Shown piece by piece: positions 5,857-13,076 of a DNA stretch of 13,076 nt. The stretch comes from JANPJV01 sp031425695. Its GTDB lineage: Bacteria; Pseudomonadota; Gammaproteobacteria; Xanthomonadales; SZUA-5. The translations under genes and the position numbers were made by a program. Position 1 is the stretch's first letter. The number at the start of each line of letters is the position of its first letter. Where the stretch lies: positions 1 to 13,076 of the forward strand of contig JANPJV010000172.1 of assembly GCA_031425695.1 (NCBI GenBank), in the 5' to 3' direction. Below the pieces are notes generated by a model that saw nothing but the letters and a program-made list of their open reading frames with translations, was not told the DNA's origin and searched no databases.

Positions 5857-7239
5857 TCACTCACTCGAAGGTGGATGCCCGAACGCCTGGCGATAGCGTC
5901 GCGAGAAGTGCGAGAGATCCTCGAACCCAACCGCGCTGGCCACGTCGCCGACGCGCCGGTTGCCGGCTCGCAACATTGTTCGCGCAGCTTCGAGGCGAGC
6001 GGCCAGCACCAGGTCCTGCGGCGAGCTGCCGAGGCCGGCCAGGAGGCGCCGTTGCAAGGTGCGTATCGAGACATGAAACTGCTCGGCGAGCACCGGGGGC
6101 GACAAGTCGTCGGCTAGATGGGCGCGCACATGGGTGAGTACGGCCTCGGCGAACGCGCGCTCGGGTGGATCCGGAGCGATAGGCGGCTCGGCGACCTCCA
6201 GCGCCGGTTCCCGCGCCTGGTGGCGCTCCCCGATGCCAACAGCAACAGCGTCCGCGCGCAGCGCAGACCCACCACCGGCAAAAGCGTCCGACTGAGTGGG
6301 GGGCACGTGCGCCAGCCGCGCCAGTACACCGCGCAGCAGGCGCCGATGCCACAGATAGGTCAGCCCCGCACACAACACGCCAAACAGCAGGCCGGCGACC
6401 CCAATGGCGGTGAGTACCGGGGCGACACCCCATCGGCGCGACCAGCGTTCGAGCATCGGCGGCTCGCCCGTCAAGCTCAGCTGCGCCCAGCGTTGCGGAT
6501 AGCCGAAGTCGGTTTCACCGGACCAGTTGCGCGGCAGCAGCTGGGTGCCAACCGCGGGATCGGTGTCCGGCCGGCTCGGCGCTGCATCTGCCAGCGCGCG
6601 GATGCGGTCGGGTGTGAAGCCTTCGACTGCGCCGGGCGGGTGATCCACCAGCCAGTCGTTGATCACCACATCCATGCCGAGCCGGCTGCCCGCCCGCGCA
6701 TCCACACCGAGCGCCGCGAACGGCACCCGCAACTCGAAATCCCATCCGCGCGGGTTCCTGCGTGCCGCGTAGTCGAGCGCCAGTGGCTTGGATTCTCGTT
6801 GTGGTACCGCCGCTTGCGACAGCGCGCCGATCAGCGCATCGCCGCGCAGCACACCCGAACGACCATCTGGCAGAAGCAACAGGTCGATGTCGTCATCGTC
6901 CATCGCCAAGCTCGCGTTGGCGCGGCTGTCGAGATAAATCTGCGCGGAATCATATTGATGGAACTGGTCGACCACGAGCCCGGCTGGTGCCGCAATCAGC
7001 TCGCGGTCGATGATCTCGACCGCAAACAGGAGCGCATCGGCATCCCAGGCCACGCGCACCCGTACATGGTTGCGCTGCGCTTCCAAACCCGCGGTCTCGA
7101 CAAAGCGCCGCTCCAGCCACGGCTCGCGCCATTCGCGCGGGTTGCCGTCGATCTGGGGGGTGAATTGGCGATAGGGGATTTGGGAAGGTGCCGGGGGAGC
7201 TGCACAAGAACTCGCCAGCAACAGCGCAGAAAGGATCAT
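5857..7239 (-). CDS. Membrane-spanning AraC-type regulator with CBM9-like sensor domain
   Basis: 460 residues. The N-terminus is hydrophobic (MILSALLLAS) with a cysteine at 12; the lipobox is imperfect (ASSC), so signal peptide versus lipoprotein is unclear. Residues about 25-260 resemble carbohydrate-binding family 9 / DOMON-like domains: IDGNPREW, VRVAWDADALLFAVEIIDREL, YDSAQIYLD, WDFELRVPFAALG and LGMDVVINDW. One membrane helix follows (about 273-297), then a basic WHRRLLRG stop-transfer region, a low-complexity linker (about 310-360) and an AraC/XylS helix-turn-helix (about 365-458) with LAEQFHVSIRTLQRRL and VGDVASAVGFEDLSHFSRRYRQAFG. This is a one-component receptor: outer domain senses, cytoplasmic domain binds DNA. 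The ligand is inferred to be a saccharide, and the adjacent pectate lyase is the obvious candidate target. Residues 322-333 are encoded by a REP-like element. No clear SD precedes the ATG. Confidence 0.85.
   Translation of the reverse strand: MILSALLLASSCAAPPAPSQIPYRQFTPQIDGNPREWREPWLERRFVETAGLEAQRNHVRVRVAWDADALLFAVEIIDRELIAAPAGLVVDQFHQYDSAQIYLDSRANASLAMDDDDIDLLLLPDGRSGVLRGDALIGALSQAAVPQRESKPLALDYAARRNPRGWDFELRVPFAALGVDARAGSRLGMDVVINDWLVDHPPGAVEGFTPDRIRALADAAPSRPDTDPAVGTQLLPRNWSGETDFGYPQRWAQLSLTGEPPMLERWSRRWGVAPVLTAIGVAGLLFGVLCAGLTYLWHRRLLRGVLARLAHVPPTQSDAFAGGGSALRADAVAVGIGERHQAREPALEVAEPPIAPDPPERAFAEAVLTHVRAHLADDLSPPVLAEQFHVSIRTLQRRLLAGLGSSPQDLVLAARLEAARTMLRAGNRRVGDVASAVGFEDLSHFSRRYRQAFGHPPSSE
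6243..6274 (-). repeat. Solo GTGG-family REP-like element inside a coding sequence
   Basis: On the minus strand this matches 1137-1168 at 31 of 32 positions, including the GTGG head and the GTCtGCGC...GCGCgGAC palindrome. It lies within the linker-coding part of the AraC-type regulator, in frame, encoding about GGGSALRADAVA (residues 322-333). It is the only repeat copy in the window found inside a gene. A shorter 11-base match to family a (AAAAGCGTCCG, at 6280-6290) lies just beside it. Confidence 0.8.
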
Positions 7240-7255
7240 GCGAGGGCCGCTTTTC

Positions 7256-7343
7256 GTAGGTCATGTTGCTCGCGTAGCGAGCTACTTGACGTTGTTCGGC
7301 CAGATTCGTCAAGTAAGCCGCTTGCGCGGCCAACATGACCTAC
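7256..7343. repeat. GTAG-family REP pair (locus B)
   Basis: Two head-outward copies, 7256-7290 (GTAG at 7256-7259, distal stem GCTCGC/GCGAGC) and 7308-7343 (inverted, distal stem GGCCGC/GCGGC), 17 bases apart. It lies 13 bases past the metF stop and 16 bases upstream of the ATG of the AraC-type regulator, filling almost the whole spacer. Confidence 0.88.
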
Positions 7344-7356
7344 GTTCCGCAATCCC

Positions 7357-8181
7357 TCACCGCATCCGCTCCACCACCGCCAAGGTCGCCTTGGCCCGGT
7401 TGAGCGTGTACATGTGGATTCCGGGTGCGCCGGCGGCAACCAAGCGCCGGCACAGTGCCGCGACGACATCCGCACCGACCTCGCGAATCGAATCGCTGTC
7501 GTCACCCAGGCTGGTCATGCGCCGTTCGATCCAGCGCGGGATTTCCGCGCCGCACATGTCGGAGAAGCGCTTGAGTTGGCTGAAATTGCTGATCGGCATG
7601 ATCCCGGGCACGATCGGCACCCGCACGCCGGCCGCACGCGCGTCCTCGACGAAGCGCTCATAGGCATCGGCATTGTAGAAATATTGCGTAATGGCGCCAT
7701 CGGCGCCCGCATCGATCTTGCGCACGAAGTGCTTGAGATCCTCTTCGGCGGTGCGCGCCTGCGGATGGAATTCCGGATAGCACGCGACGTCGATGTGAAA
7801 CTGCCGACCGTAGTTTTCGCGGATGAAGCGCACCAGGTCGATCGCATAGCGAAACTCCCCAGCCACGCCCATGCCCGATGGCATGTCACCGCGCAGCGCC
7901 ACGATGCGCTTGCAGCCGAGCTCGATGTAACGATCGAGCAGCCCGCGAATATCGTCGCTGGTGCCACCCAGGCATGACAAATGCGGCGCCACATCCAGGC
8001 CGTGTTTCGACTGTAACTCCGCAACCGTGTCATAGGTGTAGCTCAAGGTCGAGCCACCGGCACCGAACGTCACGCTGACGTACTCGGGATTCAGCGGCTT
8101 GAACTGCTCCACCGTCTTGGCCAGCGTCTCGCGCTGCTCATCGGTCTTCGGTGGGAAAAACTCGAAACTCAAAGGGATCAT
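7357..8181 (-). CDS. metF: Methylenetetrahydrofolate reductase
   Basis: 274 residues. Reduces 5,10-methylenetetrahydrofolate to 5-methyltetrahydrofolate with FAD, supplying the methyl group for methionine synthesis in the cytoplasm. The start MIPLSFEFFPPKT carries the catalytic-type Glu7. VTFGAGGSTLSYT (38-50), PHLSCLGG, the FAD-contacting VALRGDMPSG (94-103, Asp99), AYPEFHPQA-like and DAGADGAITQYFYN (157-170, Gln166) follow, then VPIVPGIMPISNF. The C-terminus ends HMYTLNRAKATLAVVERMR. The frame stays open further upstream, but those residues have no family resemblance and run through repeat DNA. Two adjacent ATGs (8182-8184 and 8179-8181) are possible; the second is preferred because AGAAG lies 7 bases before it. 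No SAM or SAH riboswitch was recognised upstream. It stands alone, without ahcY. Confidence 0.96.
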   Translation of the reverse strand: MIPLSFEFFPPKTDEQRETLAKTVEQFKPLNPEYVSVTFGAGGSTLSYTYDTVAELQSKHGLDVAPHLSCLGGTSDDIRGLLDRYIELGCKRIVALRGDMPSGMGVAGEFRYAIDLVRFIRENYGRQFHIDVACYPEFHPQARTAEEDLKHFVRKIDAGADGAITQYFYNADAYERFVEDARAAGVRVPIVPGIMPISNFSQLKRFSDMCGAEIPRWIERRMTSLGDDSDSIREVGADVVAALCRRLVAAGAPGIHMYTLNRAKATLAVVERMR

Positions 8182-8229
8182 CATCAGACTTCTAGACGGC
8201 TGCAGGGGCGCGATGCTACCCGGCTTGAC

Positions 8230-8339
8230 GTAGGTCATGTTGCTCGCGAGCGCGGGAGCGCTCAGCGAGCAACTTGATGATTTGCCGGTTCCGTCAAGTA
8301 GCCCGCTACGCGCTTCGCGCGCGCGGCCAACTTGACCTA
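8230..8339. repeat. GTAG-family REP pair (locus C), divergent spacer
   Basis: First copy 8230-8278 has GTAG at 8230-8233 and an extended stem containing GCTCGC/GCGAGC. Second copy 8293-8339 is inverted, also with a long GC-rich stem, and its outer tetranucleotide is altered (the sequence reads CTAG at 8337-8340 instead of CTAC). Unlike the other pairs it sits between divergent genes: 46 bases from the ATG codons of metF and 90 bases from the start of clpB, not at a gene's 3' end. Confidence 0.82.
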
Positions 8340-8365
8340 GGTCAAACGGCGACACCCACCCACCC

Positions 8366-8394
8366 CTTGAACATCCCCCTTCCAACCCGCATCC
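8366..8394 (+). promoter_or_regulatory. Candidate sigma-32 (heat-shock) promoter of clpB
   Basis: CTTGAA (8366-8371) preceded by a C run, then about 14 bases after CTTGAAC, then CCGCATCCA (about 8387-8395), resembling the E. coli sigma-32 pattern CTTGAA...CCCCATnTA at the usual spacing. It lies about 35 bases before the clpB start codon, and clpB is a known sigma-32 gene in E. coli. The -10 part matches only partly. Confidence 0.5.
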
Positions 8395-8429
8395 ATAGGC
8401 GATCGATTTGATTGCTCGGGAGCACTCCC

Positions 8430-11006
<2,577 letters not shown>

Positions 11007-11019
11007 GTGGTGGGTGGGT

Positions 11020-11034
11020 GTCGAGGTACTCGAC
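11020..11034. other. Short hairpin after clpB
   Basis: GTCGAG-gta-CTCGAC is a 6-bp stem with a 3-base loop, 13 bases past the clpB stop. It lacks a following T run (GCTTTG follows), so it is at best a weak intrinsic terminator. The REP cluster starting 8 bases further on may contribute. Confidence 0.4.
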
Positions 11035-11042
11035 GCTTTGAC

Positions 11043-11189
11043 GTAGGTCATGTTGCCCGCGCCAGCGGGCTACTTGACGGCTTTGGTTCGACGCTTGATC
11101 GTAGGTCATATTGCCGGCGCCAGCGGGCTAATTGACGCTTTGGAATGTAGAGCCGTCAAGTAGCGCCCTGCGGGCGCAACATGACCTAC
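11043..11189. repeat. GTAG-family REP cluster of three (locus D)
   Basis: Three copies: 11043-11078 (stem GCCCGC/GCGGGC), 11101-11136 (stem GCCGGC/GCGGGC, one mismatch; TGTT reads TATT) in the same orientation, and 11155-11189 inverted (stem GCGCCC/GGGCGC). It lies between the convergent ends of clpB (stop 11006) and the RAYT gene (stop 11200), so it forms the downstream flank of the transposase. Confidence 0.9.
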
Positions 11190-11199
11190 GACAGCACAG

Positions 11200-11703
11200 T
11201 CATTCTGCGCCCGCGCCGAAATCCTCATCAGCCACGTAGCTCCAATGTGCTTCGTACCAGCCGCGACGGACAAAGCTTCGAAATGAGCTCCACGCGTAAT
11301 CAGAAGTGCGTTTCACGAGCCCGTGTTTCACGGGATTGCCGTGAATGTAGTCGACGTGTCGATAGAGGTCATTCTCGTCGCGGATCAAGTGATCCCAGTA
11401 ACGATGCTGCCAGACCTTCTTGCGGCCCGGAAACTGGCGCCGCGCGACGCGGAGCTTGAGCTTTTGCACCCACTGGGAAACCTCGGCATTCGGGTCGGAA
11501 ACGAGTAGATGAAGGTGGTCGTCCAATACCGCCCAGGCGTGGAGCAGGAAGCCGTGCACGGTTCTTAGCTCGAGCAGGATTTCCAGTATTGCAGTCTTGA
11601 CTTCAGTCGTTCGGAATAGGGGTTCCCTCCCGTCGGTCACCAGGGTCAAGAAGACCGTTTTTCCCGGAGTGAAATATCGACGGATCTGGCTCATGGTGGG
11701 CAT
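11200..11703 (-). CDS. REP-associated tyrosine transposase (RAYT, Y1/HUH superfamily)
   Basis: 167 residues, normal for RAYTs. The HUH metal-binding motif is HLHLLV, His63 and His65, following FLLHAWAVLDD. The expected catalytic tyrosine is Tyr119 in DYIHGNPVKHGLV, and the family ending SDYAWSSFRSFVRRG is present. RAYTs are single-copy IS200/IS605 relatives that nick REP hairpins at the tetranucleotide and are thought to spread them; they lack their own terminal inverted repeats. Here GTAG-family REPs sit on both sides (11043-11189 downstream, 11786-11876 upstream), the standard RAYT arrangement. The key residues look intact, so the protein may be active. The ATG at 11701-11703 has no convincing SD; a start at residue 4 is possible. 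Confidence 0.95.
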   Translation of the reverse strand: MPTMSQIRRYFTPGKTVFLTLVTDGREPLFRTTEVKTAILEILLELRTVHGFLLHAWAVLDDHLHLLVSDPNAEVSQWVQKLKLRVARRQFPGRKKVWQHRYWDHLIRDENDLYRHVDYIHGNPVKHGLVKRTSDYAWSSFRSFVRRGWYEAHWSYVADEDFGAGAE

Positions 11704-11767
11704 CGTTGCATGGCCACAGAGTGACGCTCTGCTGTCGTCAATTCGGTCGGAAATTTCTGAAAATCGT

Positions 11768-11876
11768 GTAGGTCATTTTTCCGTCGTAGGTCATGTTGCC
11801 CGCGCCCGCGGGCCACTTGACGGGAAGTGCCGTCAATAGCCGTCAAGTAGCGCGCTGCGGGCGCAACATGACCTAC
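11768..11876. repeat. GTAG-family REP cluster with partial copies (locus E)
   Basis: Full copies at 11786-11821 (GTAG at 11786-11789, stem GCCCGC/GCGGGC) and 11842-11876 (inverted, about GCGCCC/GCGCGC). Each full copy has a truncated fragment beside it: the head GTAGGTCAT at 11768-11776, and a second GTCAATAG-type start at 11832-11839 next to GTCAAGTAG. It forms the upstream flank of the RAYT gene and lies before the yjfI promoter region. Confidence 0.85.
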
Positions 11877-11900
11877 GTCGAAGCGGCCCTGCGCCGTAAC

Positions 11901-11946
11901 CCCGACATAAAATGTCTTGACATACTATGTCGGGCGAATGTAGCTT
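11901..11946 (+). promoter_or_regulatory. yjfI promoter region with tandem palindromic operator-like sites
   Basis: Two 13-bp palindromes of the form GACAT-N3-ATGTC lie at 11904-11916 and 11919-11931, two bases apart. Outer bases extend this to a perfect 9-bp inverted repeat, CCCGACATA (11901-11909) and TATGTCGGG (11926-11934). A perfect TTGACA (11917-11922) overlaps the second site and could be a -35 box; the matching -10, TAGCTT at 11941-11946, is weak at 18-base spacing. The layout suggests a dimeric repressor or activator site, regulator unknown. Confidence 0.55.
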
Positions 11947-11982
11947 GGTCCATCACCAACGCTTCACGCCCTAGGAGGCGCG

Positions 11983-12408
11983 ATGTCGAGGCGCAGCAAG
12001 CTGCATGCTCTGGTTGAACGCGCGTTGCCGATGCTGCAGCGCGAGCTTGGTCTGGACGCGGTCGAGATTGCGGCAGTGCGCGGCGAGGTGCCGGTGCTGG
12101 AGATCAGCTTTCCGCAGAGCGAGCGGTTATCGATCTACGTGACCGATGCCGACACCCAGTTGCTGTGCATCAGCTATCTCTGGCGTGACTCCGAGGTCAA
12201 GGCGAAGCGCCGCGCGGAACTCCTCGAAACCCTGCTCGAGCTCAACCCCAGTGTCCCGCTGTCGTCCTTCGGCCGCATTGGCGAGCACTTCGTGCTGGTC
12301 GGTGCGCTGAGCCCGAAGGCGACGCCGGACGACATGGCGCTGGAGCTCGCCACCCTCAGCGACAACGGTCGCGACGCGCTCGCGACGCTGTCCGAATACC
12401 TGGTGTAG
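11983..12408 (+). CDS. yjfI: YjfI family (DUF2170) protein
   Basis: 141 residues, soluble, without signal peptide or membrane helix. Features of the YjfI/DUF2170 family: VLEISFPQSERLSIYVTDADTQLLCISYLW in the centre, KAKRRAELLETLLELNPSVPLSSFG, then FVLVGALS and a C-terminal helix ending LATLSEYLV. E. coli YjfI heads the yjfIJKLMC operon, where YjfJ is a PspA/IM30 homologue. Its molecular role is unknown; the context suggests envelope stress. The start is firm: AGGAGG at 11973-11978, 4 bases before ATG. The next gene follows after 5 bases, so the two are probably co-transcribed and perhaps translationally coupled. Family assignment is from memory of the pattern and gene context. Confidence 0.85.
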   Translation: MSRRSKLHALVERALPMLQRELGLDAVEIAAVRGEVPVLEISFPQSERLSIYVTDADTQLLCISYLWRDSEVKAKRRAELLETLLELNPSVPLSSFGRIGEHFVLVGALSPKATPDDMALELATLSDNGRDALATLSEYLV

Positions 12409-12413
12409 ATGCC

Positions 12414-12959
12414 ATGGCCTGGTGGGACGACATTCTTGGACTATTGAAAGACGAGCTGAAAGCCGTTGGCGACCAGCGCGTCGACCAGGACGAGCCGCCG
12501 ACGGTCAAACAGGCGCAGGCGCTGCTCAAGCGAACGTCGAAGGAACTCGCGGACGCGAAAGCGCGTGCCGAAGCGTCGCGGCGGCGCATGTTGCGTGCGC
12601 AGGCGGACCTCGAGGCGCTCACCCGCGATCCGGCGCAGCACCCGCGCTACCGTGATCGCCTGACCGAGCTCGCGCATGCCATCTCGCACGAAAGCGCAAT
12701 GGCCGACAGCTTCGACGCGCACATCGCGCAACTGGGGCTCATGCACGACCGCATCGACAGCCAGCTGCGCAAGCTGCAATCCGATCTCAACATGGCGCGC
12801 AGCGCCCGTGCCGCGGCACAGACCACGCAAGCGGTCTCCCCCGGCCCGCGCAGCAAGCCAGCGCCGACCGACCAACCCGGCTTCAAGCGCGCCCGGTCGG
12901 ATGCGGTGATGGACAGCCTGCGCGAGGTGGGGAAGAAGAAGGGGGACAAGGATGCGTAG
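12414..12959 (+). CDS. Short PspA-like coiled-coil protein
   Basis: 181 residues. The N-terminus MAWWDDILGLLKDELKAVG could form an amphipathic, membrane-touching helix as in PspA/IM30 proteins. Residues about 35-140 are a long charged helix rich in Ala, Leu, Arg and Glu, with the segment from about 75 (ALTRDPAQHPRYRDRL) reminiscent of the middle of YjfJ-type proteins. The last 40 residues are Pro, Ala and basic rich and end KKKGDKDA. It is shorter than typical PspA (about 220-230) and divergent, so PspA-like is an inference from coiled coil, N-terminal helix and its place directly after yjfI. Only 5 bases separate it from yjfI. The TAG stop (12957-12959) is the last three bases of a REP GTAG head. 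Confidence 0.75.
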   Translation: MAWWDDILGLLKDELKAVGDQRVDQDEPPTVKQAQALLKRTSKELADAKARAEASRRRMLRAQADLEALTRDPAQHPRYRDRLTELAHAISHESAMADSFDAHIAQLGLMHDRIDSQLRKLQSDLNMARSARAAAQTTQAVSPGPRSKPAPTDQPGFKRARSDAVMDSLREVGKKKGDKDA

Positions 12960-13076
12960 GTCACGTTGCGCCCGCGTGGTGCCGGGGATGGCGATTGGTC
13001 GCATCGGGCGCTACGTGACGATGCCGGCCGCCGCGGATTCGATTCACGCATCGATGTCACGTAGCGCCCAATTCGC
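12956..13076. repeat. GTAG-family REP variant pair (locus F), cut by window end
   Basis: The first copy starts with GTAG at 12956-12959, overlapping the stop codon of the coiled-coil gene, then GTCACGTTGCGCCC. Its other arm GGGCGCTACGTGAC ends at about 13019. The inner region is longer than in other copies (about 30 bases). A partner with GTCACGTAGCGCCC starts at 13056 in inverted orientation and runs off the window. The fifth core base is C paired with G instead of the T-T or A-T seen elsewhere, a further pair-preserving change. Confidence 0.82.

Noticed and set aside
8182..8385. Longer MetF reading into the divergent spacer
   Set aside because: The extra 67 residues run through the REP pair and have no similarity to MetF N-termini.
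8412..8429. TTG start for ClpB
   Set aside because: It lies before the GGGAG that serves the ATG at 8430, and ClpB proteins normally start MRMDKLT.
11043..11876. CRISPR-like array suggested by repeated units
   Set aside because: The units are palindromic, alternate in orientation, have irregular spacing and flank a RAYT; there are no uniform spacers and no cas genes.

Overview
The window is high-GC DNA from a proteobacterium, most likely a gammaproteobacterium of the Xanthomonadales/Lysobacterales (Rhodanobacteraceae-like). This placement is an inference from protein character (MetF, IlvA with two ACT domains, ClpB), the secreted protein ending in a GFE tail, and abundant GTAG-headed REP elements next to a RAYT transposase, as described in Stenotrophomonas. 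I could not run a taxonomic search.

Layout: the first 8.2 kb is a minus-strand series. It encodes a secreted DsrE-like protein, a four-helix membrane protein, a double cyclic-nucleotide-binding/rhodanese fusion, biosynthetic threonine ammonia-lyase IlvA, a secreted PL1-like pectate lyase, a membrane-spanning AraC-type regulator with a CBM9-like outer domain, and MetF. ClpB is divergent from metF on the plus strand, behind a plausible heat-shock promoter. Then come a minus-strand REP-associated tyrosine transposase (RAYT) flanked by REP elements on both sides, and a plus-strand two-gene operon: a YjfI (DUF2170) protein and a short PspA-like coiled-coil protein. No gene-free stretch exceeds about 280 bases. 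The spacers are mostly filled with inverted repeats.

The most striking feature is the spacers themselves. Nearly every gene ends within about 0-40 bases of a long inverted repeat. These repeats fall into at least five sequence families. Four have the form of REP elements: a GTAG, GTGG or GGAG tetranucleotide followed by an imperfect palindrome, usually as two copies with heads outward. The fifth is built from TCGGTT-like hexamers. The GTAG family occurs at six loci, and its distal stem changes between copies while keeping base pairing. One GTGG element lies in frame inside the AraC-type regulator and encodes part of the linker between its membrane and DNA-binding parts.

Functional links: the AraC-type regulator and the pectate lyase are adjacent and may form a sensing and degradation pair. 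The YjfI and PspA-like genes probably form an envelope-stress operon, with a tandem operator-like sequence overlapping the putative -35 box. IlvA, MetF and ClpB are housekeeping genes.
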